Shown: positions 51,304-61,064 of the stretch, piece by piece
How positions within the stretch are numbered: the stretch's first letter is position 1
How the letters are laid out: every line of letters begins with the position of its first letter
NCBI RefSeq assembly: GCF_041821045.1
Contig: NZ_JBGUAW010000009.1
Location: forward strand, 62,001-126,000
DNA from: Thiohalorhabdus sp. Cl-TMA
GTDB lineage: Bacteria > Pseudomonadota > Gammaproteobacteria > Thiohalorhabdales > Thiohalorhabdaceae
Direction: 5' to 3'
Length of the DNA: 64,000 bases
The notes under the pieces: generated by a model
What the model saw: the letters and a program-made list of their open reading frames with translations, nothing else
The model's database searches: none
Told to the model about the DNA's origin: nothing
Made by a program: the position numbers and the translations under genes

Positions 51304-53172
51304 CTAGTCCAGCTTGAACTGCGCCACTTCCTCGGCAACCTGGCTGGCCATATGGTCCACCTGTCCCGCCGCTTGGCGGATCTGCTCGGTGGCGCTGGTG
51401 ACGCTGGCCACCGCGTCCTGGATCTGTCCCAGGTTCTCGGTGTTCTCGGCCATGGTGGCTGCCAGCTCCTCCGCGGCTGAGGCGATCTGGTTGGCCATGG
51501 AGTCGGTGGCCTCCGCCTGGGTGCTGATGGTCTCCATGGCCTGGCGGAGCTGGTCCATGGTGGTGGTGTTGCTGTCCACCTGACTGCGGAATTTCTCCAG
51601 GATGCCGCCGATCTCGCCGGTGGCCGAGGAGGTCTGCTCGGCGAGCTTGCGCACCTCGTCGGCCACCACGGCGAAGCCCTGTCCCGCCTCGCCGGCGTTG
51701 GCGGCCTCGATGGCGGCGTTCAGCGCCAGCAGATCGGTCTTCTTGGCAATGCTCTGGATGGTCTCGGTGATCTGGTTGACGCTTTCCGTGGTCTCGCGGA
51801 GCTCCTCCATCTGCCGACTGGCCTGCTCGGCGGCCTCCCGGCCGCTGTTGGATTCCCGGTTCACCTTGCCCGCGGACTCCGAGACCTCGGAGACGTTGCT
51901 GGCCACGTCCTGGACCACCTTGTTCACTTCCTGGGAGGAGCTGTTCACCTGCTCCACCTGGTCCATCTGGGAGCGGGCGTTCTCCTGGAGGCCCTCGGCG
52001 GAGGCGTTAAGCTCCTCGCTGGCCGCGGCCAGCTGGTTGGACTGCTCGCGGCTGTTGCGCATCCGATCCTGGAGCTTGTCCATGAGCTCGTTGAAGGCGG
52101 CGCTGGCGCGGCCGATCTCGTCCCTGCTGGATTCGTCCAGGCGTCTGGTCAGGTCGCCGTCGCCCGTGGCGATGTCATGGAGGCCGCTGGCCATGCGCTG
52201 CAGGGGCTGCGTCACCAGGCGCCCGGTGGCCATGGACAGGAGCAGAAGCACGGCCACCACGGCTCCGGCGAGCCCCACCATCTGAACCGAGACATCCCTT
52301 ACGACCCCGTTCCAGGCGGTGGTGACATCCTTGAACATGCGGATCCGGCCCACGGTTTCGCCGGAATAGTCCGTGAGGGGCATGGTGGCGGTCACGAAGG
52401 TTCGGTTCCCCACGTCCACCCATTTACCGCCGGCCTCTAAGGGGGATTGGCCAAGGACCTCGCGGACCTCCGGAGCGGAATAGTCGTAGTACACCAGATT
52501 GCCGCGCTTGAGGTCGGAGTTGCCTGCCTCAAAGCGTCCCGCGGCGCGGAACACCTTCTCGAAGATTCCCGCGGCGAAGGCCGTGCCGGTCTGTTCGGCG
52601 GCAGTCTCGAGGATGGCGTGGGCGCTGGAGCCGAGCTCCACCGTGCCCACCTGCTCGCCCTGATAGGTCACCGGCGCCACCAGCCGCAGACCGAGCCCGG
52701 CCCGGCCCACCTCCAGGCCCCGCACCCGCTTGCCGTCCTGGTTGGCCGTAACCACGGTTTTACGGAACCCGGAGAGGTCGTCGCCGTGCTTGCCGGGCTT
52801 GTGGGCCCGGAAGAAGCTGTGGCCGTCCGGGGTATGGAAGTGGAACTGCTGGATGCCGTATTCGTCGTGAAGACGTTGCTCGTAGAGCGGCAGGGTCAGA
52901 TCGGCCAGGCGCCGCCGGTCCCGTTCGGCAAAGGCCCGGACGATCTCCCGGTTCTCCAGCAGCAGGTCCATGGACATGGAAAGGCTGTTTGCCTGGGATT
53001 CGTAGGAGGCCTCCACCATCCGCTCGAAGGTGCGCAGGGAATCCAGGCTCCGCTGCTCGATGGCGCCCGTCGTGCTCCAGAACACGAAGGCGGCATTCAT
53101 CAGTCCGCCGAGGACGATGACCGGAAGCAGGAAGACCAGCAGCTTGCCGCGGACACTGTGCATCAGACGCAT
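51304..53172 (-). CDS. Methyl-accepting chemotaxis protein with periplasmic Cache-type sensor
   Basis: A 622-residue chemoreceptor. Membrane helices near 10-30 and 285-310 enclose a 250-residue periplasmic sensor of the double-Cache kind. HAMP (about 310-365) and a long coiled-coil signalling domain follow, with the hairpin [20 protein letters not shown] and [24 protein letters not shown] precedes the ATG at 53172. The ligand is unknown. Its signalling region shares a 135-bp identical DNA tract with the neighbouring receptor. Confidence 0.92.
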   Translation of the reverse strand: MRLMHSVRGKLLVFLLPVIVLGGLMNAAFVFWSTTGAIEQRSLDSLRTFERMVEASYESQANSLSMSMDLLLENREIVRAFAERDRRRLADLTLPLYEQRLHDEYGIQQFHFHTPDGHSFFRAHKPGKHGDDLSGFRKTVVTANQDGKRVRGLEVGRAGLGLRLVAPVTYQGEQVGTVELGSSAHAILETAAEQTGTAFAAGIFEKVFRAAGRFEAGNSDLKRGNLVYYDYSAPEVREVLGQSPLEAGGKWVDVGNRTFVTATMPLTDYSGETVGRIRMFKDVTTAWNGVVRDVSVQMVGLAGAVVAVLLLLSMATGRLVTQPLQRMASGLHDIATGDGDLTRRLDESSRDEIGRASAAFNELMDKLQDRMRNSREQSNQLAAASEELNASAEGLQENARSQMDQVEQVNSSSQEVNKVVQDVASNVSEVSESAGKVNRESNSGREAAEQASRQMEELRETTESVNQITETIQSIAKKTDLLALNAAIEAANAGEAGQGFAVVADEVRKLAEQTSSATGEIGGILEKFRSQVDSNTTTMDQLRQAMETISTQAEATDSMANQIASAAEELAATMAENTENLGQIQDAVASVTSATEQIRQAAGQVDHMASQVAEEVAQFKLD

Positions 53173-53276
53173 GGAGGTGCTCCCCTGTAGCAGGCATATC
53201 GAGGTATGTCCGGAGGAGTAACGAATTCCGGACAGTCGCCAGGGATGCAAAAACCTCGCCTAATGGCCTGCCGGGC

Positions 53277-54818
53277 TCATTCCAGGCGGAACTGCTGCGC
53301 AAGATCGGCCAACTGGCGGGCCAATGTGTCCACCTGTCCGGCGGCCTGCCGGATCTGCTCCACGGAATCGGTGACCGACGACGCGGCGCCGTGGATCTCT
53401 CCCAGGTTGTCGGTGGTCTCGCTCATTGTCGCCGCCAGCTCCTCCGCGGCCGCGGCGATCTGATTGGCCATCTGGTCCGTTCGCTCCGCATGGGAGCGGA
53501 TGGTCTCCATGGCCTGGTTCAGCTCTTCCATGGTGGCGGCGTTTTCGTCCACCTGGGCGCGGAATTTCTCCAGGATGCCGCCGATCTCGCCGGTGGCCGA
53601 GGAGGTCTGCTCGGCGAGCTTGCGCACCTCGTCGGCCACCACGGCGAAGCCCTGTCCCGCCTCGCCGGCGTTGGCGGCCTCGATGGCGGCGTTGAGGGCC
53701 AGCAGATCGGTCTTCTTGGCGATGCTCTGGATGGTCCCGGTGATCTGGTTGACGTCCTCGGTGGTCTCGCGGAGCTCCTCCATCTGGCGGCTGGCCTTTT
53801 CGGCGGCGCGGTTCCCCGTCTGGCTTTCCTGGTTCACCTGCCCGGCGGCCTCGGAGACCTCGGTGATGTTGTTGGCGACGTCCTGGACCACCTCGTTGAC
53901 CTGGCGGATGGAATCGTTGGCGTTGTCCACCCGCCCCACCTGGTCCTGGGCGCTTTCCTGAAGACCCTCGGCGGAGGCGGTGAGCTCTTCGCTGGCGGCG
54001 GCAAGCTGGTTGGACTGCTCGCGGCTGTCCCGCATCTGCTCTTGGAGCTTCTCCAGCAGGCGGTTAAAGGCCTGGGCGAGGCGTCCGGTCTCGTCACCCT
54101 GGCGGTCGGCCAGGCGCCGGGTGAGGTCGCCGCGCCCGGAGGCGATCTCGGTCAGGACCCCGGTCATTCCCTCCAGTGGTCGGGTGACGGATCGGCGAAT
54201 GAAGAGGAAGACCGCGCCCAGCAGCGGCATGCTGAGGAGCACGGCGATGAAGAACAGCTTGACGGTAAAGGAGCGGGCGGCGGAGAAGCTGTCCTCGAGG
54301 GGGATCTTCATGCTCACCGCGCCGAGCACCGCCCCCTCCTCGACGTTGGTATGGCACTGCAAGCAGTTCTTGCCCAGGTAATTGCGCCGGGCCTTGGTGG
54401 GGATCACGGAGCGAAGCAGCCCTTTTTCCGCGTTCACCCGGAACACGGGCTCGCCGGAATCCAGCGCCCGCCGTTCCAGGGAGCTGCGGGCCTGCTCCTC
54501 CTCGCGACCGGCGCCGTAGAGCGCCGCCACCTTGGCACCGCGGATCACCCGAAGGTCGTGCACGCTGCCCTGCTCCCGGATCTGATCCAGGAAGCTGCCG
54601 CGATTGTTCATCTGGCCGGTGATCATGAGGGTGGTCAGGCCGGCCATGGTGGTCTCATGGAGGGTGCGGGAGAAGTCCCGTGCCTGGTTGGTGGCCAGCT
54701 CGCGCTGTTCGAAGAAAACCCAGGCCACCATGCCGGTCCAGGCCACGATCAGTGCGGCCCAGATCAGGGCGGTGAGCCGGGCGCCCAGACTGCCGCGCAA
54801 GGCGCTGAGAAGTCGCAT
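53277..54818 (-). CDS. Methyl-accepting chemotaxis protein with c-type haem motif in the periplasmic domain
   Basis: A 513-residue chemoreceptor. Membrane helices at about 12-35 and 185-208 flank a periplasmic sensor with a CxxCH haem-c motif (C152-LQ-C155-H156 in [13 protein letters not shown]). This matches the family of haem-containing receptor sensors described in Geobacter and suggests redox, O2 or NO sensing. HAMP and a signalling domain with [19 protein letters not shown] follow. The start is ATG 54818 behind GGGGAGGACC. It is upstream of, and in line with, the other receptor. Confidence 0.9.
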   Translation of the reverse strand: MRLLSALRGSLGARLTALIWAALIVAWTGMVAWVFFEQRELATNQARDFSRTLHETTMAGLTTLMITGQMNNRGSFLDQIREQGSVHDLRVIRGAKVAALYGAGREEEQARSSLERRALDSGEPVFRVNAEKGLLRSVIPTKARRNYLGKNCLQCHTNVEEGAVLGAVSMKIPLEDSFSAARSFTVKLFFIAVLLSMPLLGAVFLFIRRSVTRPLEGMTGVLTEIASGRGDLTRRLADRQGDETGRLAQAFNRLLEKLQEQMRDSREQSNQLAAASEELTASAEGLQESAQDQVGRVDNANDSIRQVNEVVQDVANNITEVSEAAGQVNQESQTGNRAAEKASRQMEELRETTEDVNQITGTIQSIAKKTDLLALNAAIEAANAGEAGQGFAVVADEVRKLAEQTSSATGEIGGILEKFRAQVDENAATMEELNQAMETIRSHAERTDQMANQIAAAAEELAATMSETTDNLGEIHGAASSVTDSVEQIRQAAGQVDTLARQLADLAQQFRLE

Positions 54819-54923
54819 GGTCCTCCCCGGAGGATTCGCCGTGGACCCCGAATCCCGTAGAAAATTTATGGAAAATCGGGGCGAGGATACCCGAGTGCGG
54901 ACAATGCGTCACGGCTGCCCGGG

Positions 54924-55508
54924 TTACAGGACGGACAGTCCGGCCGCCTCCAGCATGCGCACGGTGTGGATGAGGGGCAGGCCGGTGACCGTGCTGGGAT
55001 CGTCGCCCTCGGTGCGTACCAGCAGAGCCAGCCCGAGGCTCTCGGCACGGATGCTGCCGGCGCAGTCCAGGGGCCGGTCGCGCTCCACGTAACGCCGGAT
55101 CTGCTCGTCGGAGAGCTCCCGGAACACGGTCTTGAAGGGAAAAACCTCGGTCCGCAGGAACCCGGCGTTCTCGCAGCGTACGCAGATGGCCGTCTGGAAG
55201 GTGACGGTCCGGCCGGAGACCGACCGGAGCTGGGTGCAGGCGGTTTCCACGTCGCCGGGCTTGCCGAGGGCCCGGCCCTGGTGCGCGGCGCACTGGTCGG
55301 AGCCGATCACCACCGCCTCGGGGTGCTGTCTGGCCACGCCCGCCGCCTTCTCCTCGGCGAGGCGGGCCACCATGGCTTCCGGGGCCTCATCGGGCAGTGG
55401 CGTCTCGTCGGTCCCCGGGGGGATGGCCTGGAATTCCAGCTCCAGCTGCCGGAGCTGAGCGGCACGGTAGGGGGAGGTGGAGGCGAGGATCAGCGGGGGC
55501 GTATCCAT
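54924..55508 (-). CDS. maf: Maf/YceF-family nucleotide pyrophosphatase
   Basis: A 194-residue Maf protein, which hydrolyses non-canonical or methylated nucleoside triphosphates. LASTSPYRAAQLRQL (N-terminal S/T-R motif), DETPLPDEAPEAMVARLAEEKA, VIGSDQCAAHQG, and SIRAESLG...GDDPSTVTGLPL are present. TSPYR and DQCAAH resemble the YceF subgroup (m7GTP). GGAAGCCC precedes the ATG. It lies downstream of the NFACT gene on the same strand. Confidence 0.9.
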   Translation of the reverse strand: MDTPPLILASTSPYRAAQLRQLELEFQAIPPGTDETPLPDEAPEAMVARLAEEKAAGVARQHPEAVVIGSDQCAAHQGRALGKPGDVETACTQLRSVSGRTVTFQTAICVRCENAGFLRTEVFPFKTVFRELSDEQIRRYVERDRPLDCAGSIRAESLGLALLVRTEGDDPSTVTGLPLIHTVRMLEAAGLSVL

Positions 55509-55586
55509 GGGCTTCCTTTCGTTTGCTCGGGGCCGGCTCGGAACGGGGCGCGATCCCGGTGCGGTTCGGGCACACCGGCCCTGCCG

Positions 55587-57254
55587 TTAGGAGAGGTCCT
55601 CGGATTCCTCGTCGAGGGCCTCGGCCATGATGGTCTGGTAGTTGGTGTAGAGGGCCTGTCCGGGCTTGCCGTTGGGATGACGGCGGACGTACTTCACCTC
55701 CGTCCAGTCCACCTCCGCCTTGCGGTCCGCCTTGGGGCTGTGGGTGACCGCGAGGCGCGCCGCGTACGCCAGCACCTCGTCTCCGGGCAGCGGGTCCTTG
55801 CGGTCCCGGGGGATCAGCACGTGGGCGCCGGGCAAGCCCTGGACATGGAGCCAGATATCCCAGGGGCGCGCCCGGCGGAAGGTGAGCCAGTCGTTGGTGG
55901 CCCGGGTGGCGCCCACCAGGATGGTGTGCTCCCCGTACTGGACTTCCCGCGGCGGCTCCGGTCCCTCGGGGGAGCGCTTGCGGGTGCCGTGGCGCTCCTC
56001 CGCGGGCAGCGCTTCGAGCCGATCCAGCCGGTCGGTGATGGCCTCCAGGGTCTCCGGGTCGGCGTCTTCCAGGTCCTCCTCCAGACGCGCCACTTCGGCG
56101 AGGTCGCTCTCCGTTTCGAAGCGGCGGCGGGCCGCCAGCTCCTGCCCCCGCTCCGCCTTGCGGGCCTTGTTGAAGTAGCGCTCGGCGTCTTCCTGGTAGG
56201 AGCGTCCGGGCTGCACGGGGACCTGGATGGTGTCCGGCGGGTTGGACAGGTAGTCCGTGGCCGTGACGTTCTCCTCGCGGGCCACGCCCCCGCCCAGGCT
56301 GATCAGGGCCTGACCGTAGCGGCGGTACTCCTCCGGATGGGCGTGCCGGGACTGGTCCGCCAGGACCTTTTCCAGCCGATCCTCCAGCCGCTTGCGGTGA
56401 CCGCGCAGGCGACTTTCGAGGCGCTGGCGGGTCCGCTCCTCCCGGGCGTGCCGGATGGTGGCCTCGATGTACTCCGGCCAGGCCTCCTCCAAAGGGCCCG
56501 CGAGCCGGGGGGTTGCCCAGTTGGGGAGCGGAAAGGGGTAGAGGAAGCGCTTGCCGTCGTCTTCGTGGAGGTACCACTGCTCCGAGGGCTCGGTCAGGGC
56601 GGAGGCAGCGGTGGCCAGGAGCGCCGTCCGACCCTCGGCGGGGAGCTCGTCAAGGGCCTGCGCCAGCCGGGGTGGCACCGGAACCAGCCGTTGGGCCAGC
56701 TCCTTGCCGCTGCCGGAAAGATCCAGATCCGCCGGGGGCGCGCCCTCCAGCAGGCTCCAGCGGGCCGCTTCCGCCCCCGGCGGGGCCGGGGGCGGCTGGT
56801 AGGTCATGCCGGGCAGGAAGCGGGCATCGGGATCCGTGAGGTCGGGCCGGTGCAGCGGGCGGTCCACCCGGTCATCGCTGGTGAGCAGGGCGGCGTTGCA
56901 GCGCTTGCCCAGGAATTCGGCCACCAGCCCGCGGCGGTCGTATTTCCCGGTGAGCCGCTTGCGGGCGAAGCGCAGGACCAGGACCCGGTCGGGCCAGGGG
57001 TGCTCGATGGCCTCCAGGTGGAAGCCGGTCAGCCGCTGATGGAGGTAGCTCGGAAAGCCGCCTTCCGGCTCTTCCTGGCTCTCGCTCAGGGGGAACAGGC
57101 CCCGGAATTGGCCGGTCAGGGAAACGCGCAGCACAGGGGCGGCGCCGAAGCGCAATTCGGGGGCCTGCTCGGGGCCGGTCACGGCGCGCACGGCGCGGCC
57201 CGTGAACCGCGGCGCCAGGCTTGCCGCTGCGGCGTGTAGCTGGATAACATCCAT
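55587..57254 (-). CDS. rqcH: NFACT-family protein (RqcH/Rqc2-like)
   Basis: A 555-residue NFACT protein: NFACT-N domain (about 1-190), helical and coiled-coil region (about 230-390), and NFACT-R (about 415-520, with GATRATNDWLTFRRARPWDIWLH). In B. subtilis, RqcH binds stalled 50S subunits with peptidyl-tRNA and adds alanine tails; the Asp-Arg pair needed there corresponds to D89-R90 (HPWPDRVLVLRF). The family is common in Firmicutes and patchy in Proteobacteria. The ATG at 57254 matches the family start; GTG at 57269 is possible. No strong ribosome-binding site. Confidence 0.88.
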   Translation of the reverse strand: MDVIQLHAAAASLAPRFTGRAVRAVTGPEQAPELRFGAAPVLRVSLTGQFRGLFPLSESQEEPEGGFPSYLHQRLTGFHLEAIEHPWPDRVLVLRFARKRLTGKYDRRGLVAEFLGKRCNAALLTSDDRVDRPLHRPDLTDPDARFLPGMTYQPPPAPPGAEAARWSLLEGAPPADLDLSGSGKELAQRLVPVPPRLAQALDELPAEGRTALLATAASALTEPSEQWYLHEDDGKRFLYPFPLPNWATPRLAGPLEEAWPEYIEATIRHAREERTRQRLESRLRGHRKRLEDRLEKVLADQSRHAHPEEYRRYGQALISLGGGVAREENVTATDYLSNPPDTIQVPVQPGRSYQEDAERYFNKARKAERGQELAARRRFETESDLAEVARLEEDLEDADPETLEAITDRLDRLEALPAEERHGTRKRSPEGPEPPREVQYGEHTILVGATRATNDWLTFRRARPWDIWLHVQGLPGAHVLIPRDRKDPLPGDEVLAYAARLAVTHSPKADRKAEVDWTEVKYVRRHPNGKPGQALYTNYQTIMAEALDEESEDLS

Positions 57255-57263
57255 AGTCGGTAC

Positions 57264-57292
57264 TTGCACTCGGGGGAAGGATTTCGTAATTT
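57264..57292 (+). promoter_or_regulatory. Candidate promoter of rpiB
   Basis: TTGCAC (57264-57269), a 17-bp spacer and TAATTT (57287-57292) give a plausible sigma-70 promoter in an AT-rich stretch between divergent NFACT and rpiB genes. Confidence 0.5.
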
Positions 57293-57320
57293 AACTAGTT
57301 TATCAGTTGCCCAATTACCA

Positions 57321-57350
57321 GCCGAAGCGTACCTTCGGCATTGCATTTTT
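57321..57350 (+). terminator. Hairpin with T tract in the rpiB leader (possible attenuator)
   Basis: GCCGAAG-CGTAC-CTTCGGC is a perfect 7-bp stem followed by ATTGCATTTTT, within 25 bp of the rpiB start and downstream of the candidate promoter. It could attenuate rpiB expression. Confidence 0.5.
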
Positions 57351-57362
57351 CTGGAGGCGGGC

Positions 57363-57800
57363 ATGCGCATTGTAATGGCATCCGACCATGGCGGTCTCGA
57401 GCTGCGCCAGATGGTCCTGGAGCACGTACGCGAGCGCGGCTATGAAGTGGTGGATCTGGGAACCCACGAGGCCGCTAGCGTGGATTACCCCGATTATGCC
57501 GTGATGGCCGCGGAGAAGCTGCGCAACGGCGAGGCCGACCGCGCCGTCCTGGTTTGCGGCACCGGCCTGGGGATCAGCATGGCCGCCAACCGCCACAAGG
57601 GTATTCGTGCCGCGGTCTGCCACAACGAATTCGAGGCCCGCATGTCGCGGCAGCACAACGATGCCAACGTGCTGGTTCTGGGCGGCCGCGTGATCGGCCC
57701 CGGCTTGGCCGCGAGCATCTTCGATGCCTGGATGAGCGCCGAGTTCGAGGGCGGGCGCCACCAGAACCGCGTGGACAAGATCGAGTCCATCGACGGCTAG
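57363..57800 (+). CDS. rpiB: Ribose-5-phosphate isomerase B
   Basis: A 145-residue RpiB/LacA/LacB-family isomerase interconverting ribose-5-P and ribulose-5-P. It begins [16 protein letters not shown], has DYPDYA, the catalytic Cys in [15 protein letters not shown] (phosphate loop) and the [14 protein letters not shown]-like [11 protein letters not shown] region. The size is normal. TGGAGGCGGGC precedes the ATG at 57363. glyA follows after 89 bp; the rpiB-glyA-nrdR order is common. Confidence 0.94.
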   Translation: MRIVMASDHGGLELRQMVLEHVRERGYEVVDLGTHEAASVDYPDYAVMAAEKLRNGEADRAVLVCGTGLGISMAANRHKGIRAAVCHNEFEARMSRQHNDANVLVLGGRVIGPGLAASIFDAWMSAEFEGGRHQNRVDKIESIDG

Positions 57801-57889
57801 CCGGCCGTTCCCCCGCCGCAATCGGCCTTCCCGGCGTGGGTCGGAGGCGGGCAACCAATCAGCGCCACCAGCAGCAGAAGAGAGGACCC

Positions 57890-59143
57890 ATGTACTCGAA
57901 ATCGGACTCCATTGCCAGCTACGATCCCGAACTGAACGAGGCGATCCTGAACGAGGGGAGCCGTCAGGAAGAGCATATCGAGCTGATCGCGTCCGAGAAC
58001 TCCACCTCGCCGCGGGTGATGGAGGCCCAGGGCTCCAAGCTCACCAACAAGTACGCCGAAGGCTATCCCGGCCGGCGCTATTACGGTGGCTGCGAGTACG
58101 TGGATGTGGTGGAGCAGCTGGCCATCGACCGGGCCAAGAAGCTGTTCGGCGCCGACTATGCCAATGTTCAGCCGCACTCCGGCTCCCAGGCCAACCAGGC
58201 GGTGTTCTTCTCGGTGCTGTCCCCGGGCGACACCATCCTGGGCATGAACCTGGCCCACGGCGGGCACCTGACCCACGGCGCCCCGGTGAACCTCTCCGGC
58301 AAGCTGTTCAACGTGGTGGCCTACGGCGTGGACGAGCAGAACGAGCAGATCGACTACGACCACGTCCGTGCCCAGGCCCAGGAGCACCGGCCCAAGCTGA
58401 TCATCGCCGGCGCCAGCGCCTATTCGCGCACCATCGATTTTGCCAGGTTCCGCGAGATCGCCGACGAGGTGGGTGCCTGGCTGCTGGTGGACATGGCGCA
58501 CATCGCCGGGCTGGTGGCGGCGGGCCTGCACCCCAATCCGGTGCCGCACGCCCACTTCACCACCTCCACCACCCACAAGACCCTGCGCGGCCCCCGGGGC
58601 GGCCTGATCCTCACCAACGACCCGGATCTGGCCAAGAAGGTGAACTCCAACATCTTCCCCGGCATCCAGGGCGGCCCGCTCATGCACGTGATCGCCGGCA
58701 AGGCGGTGGCCTTCAAGGAGGCCATGGAGGAGCCCTTCCAGTCCGACCAGAAGCAGGTGGTGCGCTCCGCGCAGGTCATGGCCGAGACCCTGGCCAAGCG
58801 CGGCTACAAGATCGTCTCCGGCGGCACCGACAACCACTTGTTCCTGGTGAATCTTTCCGACAAGGGCATTACCGGAAAGGACGCCGAGGCGGCCCTCGGC
58901 AAGGCCAACATCACCACCAACAAGAACGGCGTGCCCTTCGACAAGGAATCGCCCTTCGTCACCAGCGGCGTGCGCATCGGCACCGCGGCCATCACCGCCC
59001 GCGGCTTCAAGGACGCCGAGGCGGAGAAGGTGGCCGGCTGGATCGCCGACGTCCTGGACAATCCGGAATCCGAGGAGACCATCAGCTCGGTGAAGGAGCA
59101 GGTCCTGGAGCTCAACCGCCAGTTCCCCATCTACGACTTCTAG
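57890..59143 (+). CDS. glyA: Serine hydroxymethyltransferase
   Basis: A 417-residue PLP enzyme converting serine and tetrahydrofolate to glycine and methylene-THF. It has [24 protein letters not shown], the [12 protein letters not shown] loop, [11 protein letters not shown] and the PLP lysine in [15 protein letters not shown]. The length is typical. AGAAGAGAGGACCC precedes the ATG at 57890. It is first in the folate/riboflavin block leading to nusB. Confidence 0.97.
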   Translation: MYSKSDSIASYDPELNEAILNEGSRQEEHIELIASENSTSPRVMEAQGSKLTNKYAEGYPGRRYYGGCEYVDVVEQLAIDRAKKLFGADYANVQPHSGSQANQAVFFSVLSPGDTILGMNLAHGGHLTHGAPVNLSGKLFNVVAYGVDEQNEQIDYDHVRAQAQEHRPKLIIAGASAYSRTIDFARFREIADEVGAWLLVDMAHIAGLVAAGLHPNPVPHAHFTTSTTHKTLRGPRGGLILTNDPDLAKKVNSNIFPGIQGGPLMHVIAGKAVAFKEAMEEPFQSDQKQVVRSAQVMAETLAKRGYKIVSGGTDNHLFLVNLSDKGITGKDAEAALGKANITTNKNGVPFDKESPFVTSGVRIGTAAITARGFKDAEAEKVAGWIADVLDNPESEETISSVKEQVLELNRQFPIYDF

Positions 59144-59167
59144 CCGGCCACGGAAAAAAGGCACCTC

Positions 59168-59626
59168 TTGCGCTGCCCTTTCTGCAGTAACGAGGAAACC
59201 CGGGTCCAGGACAGCAGGCTGGCCGAGGGGGGCGCGGCGGTACGACGCCGCCGCGCCTGCCAGGCGTGCGGAGCGCGCTTCACCACCTTCGAGCGGGCCG
59301 AGATGCGGATGCCCCAGGTGGTGAAGGGGGACGGACGGCGCGAGCCCTTCAACGAGGAGAAGCTCCGCGCCGGCCTCATGCGCGCCCTGGAGAAGCGCCC
59401 GGTGTCCTCGGAGACCGTGGAAGGGGTGGTCCACGACATCAAGCAGCGTCTCATGCAGTCGGGCGAGAAGGAGCTGCCCTCCCGCCGCATCGGAGAATGG
59501 CTCATGGAGGCCCTGCGCGAGGTGGATGAGGTGGCTTTCGTGCGCTTCGCCTCCGTCTATCGCCGTTTCGAGGATGTGAATGCCTTCCGGGCGGAGCTGG
59601 ACCGGCTCAACAAGGGTGAGGACTGA
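59168..59626 (+). CDS. nrdR: Transcriptional repressor NrdR
   Basis: A 152-residue NrdR, the nucleotide-sensing repressor of ribonucleotide reductase genes. The N-terminal zinc ribbon has CPFC and CQACG pairs with [18 protein letters not shown]; an ATP-cone follows ([20 protein letters not shown]). The start is TTG at 59168, giving LRCPFC in place of the usual MHCPFC; no ATG is available upstream. It lies 24 bp after glyA. Confidence 0.95.
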   Translation: MRCPFCSNEETRVQDSRLAEGGAAVRRRRACQACGARFTTFERAEMRMPQVVKGDGRREPFNEEKLRAGLMRALEKRPVSSETVEGVVHDIKQRLMQSGEKELPSRRIGEWLMEALREVDEVAFVRFASVYRRFEDVNAFRAELDRLNKGED

Positions 59627-59762
59627 CCCGTGCCCGCCGGTCCCCTGGGCGGGCCGGACCGGACGGGAGGAAGGGCTTCCGGCGCTTTCCGGACCGGCAG
59701 GGGCTCGCCGTTTCCCGGCCGGCTCTTAGCCGCTTCCTTCCTCCCCGCCGCGGACCGCACCC

Positions 59763-60884
59763 ATGGCTGATTCCCCGAGTCTCGCCGACCCTTCCGACAC
59801 CCGCCATATGCGCCGTGCCCTGGCCCTGGCCCGCAGGGGCGTGGGTTGGACGGATCCCAATCCCATGGTGGGCTGCGTGCTCGTGCGCGACGGGCGGGTG
59901 GTGGGCGAGGGCTACCATCCCCGGGTGGGCGGGCCGCACGCCGAGGCCTCGGCCCTGGAGCGCGCCGGTGAGGCCGCCCGCGGGGCCACGGCCTACGTGA
60001 CCCTGGAGCCCTGCAGCCACTACGGTCGGACCCCGCCCTGTGCCGACCGGCTGTTGGAAGCCGGGGTGGCGCGGGTGGTCGCCGCCCTGGAGGACCCCTA
60101 CGAGCGCGTCCAGGGCCGTGGCCTAGCCCGCCTGGATGCGGCGGGCATCGCCACCGAGAGCGGGCTGCTGGAGGCGGAGGCGGAGGGCGTGAACGCGGGC
60201 TTTTTCAAGCGCATCCGGACAGGAATTCCCTGGGTCACCCTGAAGCTGGCCACCAGCCTGGACGGCCACACGGCCACCGGCTCCGGGGAGAGTCAGTGGA
60301 TCACCTCCGAGGCGGCCCGTGCGGACGTGCACCGGCTGCGCCACGCCCATGCGGCCATCCTCACCGGCAGCGGCACCGTGCTCGCCGATGATCCCTCCCT
60401 TACCGCCCGCCTCCCGGAGGGCGGTGCCCACCCCTGGCGGGTGGTCCTGGACAGCCGGCTGCGAACCCCGCCGGGGGCCAAGGTGATCGCCGGCCCGGGA
60501 CGGGCTCTGGTGGTGGGAGCCCGGAACGCGCCGGATGGACGCAGGCAGGCCCTGGAGGACGCCGGTGCCGAGGTGCTGGGCCTGGATCCGGACGGCGAGG
60601 GCGTTCCGACTCTGGACGGGGTCTTCCGCGAGCTGGGCCGCCGCGAGGTCAGCTCCGTGCTGGTGGAATGCGGCGCCACCCTGGCCGGTGCCCTGCTGCG
60701 CGGCGGCTGGGTGGACCGCCTGGTCGCCTATCAGGCGCCCAGCATTATCGGTGTGGGCGGCCGGGGCATGTTCGACGGCCCGCCCATCGGCTCCATGGCC
60801 GAGCGGGTGGGGCTCCGGGTGCTGGAGCGGCGGAGCCTAGGCCCCGATCTGAAGCTCGTGGCGGTCCCCCGCCAAGGGGGTTAA
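59763..60884 (+). CDS. ribD: Bifunctional riboflavin biosynthesis deaminase/reductase RibD
   Basis: A 373-residue fusion: N-terminal zinc deaminase (1-145, with GGPHAEASAL and TLEPCSHYGRTPPC) and C-terminal NADPH reductase (150-370, with KLATSLDGHTATGSGESQWITS and a VLVECGATLAGALL segment). It carries out the deamination and side-chain reduction steps of riboflavin synthesis. The ATG at 59763 lacks a strong ribosome-binding site. It stands 136 bp after nrdR. Confidence 0.95.
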   Translation: MADSPSLADPSDTRHMRRALALARRGVGWTDPNPMVGCVLVRDGRVVGEGYHPRVGGPHAEASALERAGEAARGATAYVTLEPCSHYGRTPPCADRLLEAGVARVVAALEDPYERVQGRGLARLDAAGIATESGLLEAEAEGVNAGFFKRIRTGIPWVTLKLATSLDGHTATGSGESQWITSEAARADVHRLRHAHAAILTGSGTVLADDPSLTARLPEGGAHPWRVVLDSRLRTPPGAKVIAGPGRALVVGARNAPDGRRQALEDAGAEVLGLDPDGEGVPTLDGVFRELGRREVSSVLVECGATLAGALLRGGWVDRLVAYQAPSIIGVGGRGMFDGPPIGSMAERVGLRVLERRSLGPDLKLVAVPRQGG

Positions 60885-61064
60885 CTCCGAGGGGGTATGC
60901 GGCGCAAACGGGCCCGGAAGTGGGTTTTCCCGGAGCAAGCCGGACGGTATCCTTTGGAAGCAGAATATGGGCAAGGGGCGCCGCTGAGCGGTCTCCGCCC
61001 CTTGGCAAGAGCCCGCCCGATCCTGCCGTGGCCCGACGGCCAGGGCCGAACGAAGGTTGCGACC

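Noticed and set aside
57797-59434. A 545-codon minus-strand open frame opposite glyA and nrdR
   Set aside because: glyA and nrdR are complete and conserved on the plus strand; the antisense product is Val/Gly/His-rich without homology.
60885-61064. FMN riboswitch upstream of ribE or in the 61737-61916 gap before ribBA
   Set aside because: I looked for the conserved RFN segments (AGGGGC...GGCGGT, CCGACCGGCGGT-like) and did not find them in either gap.
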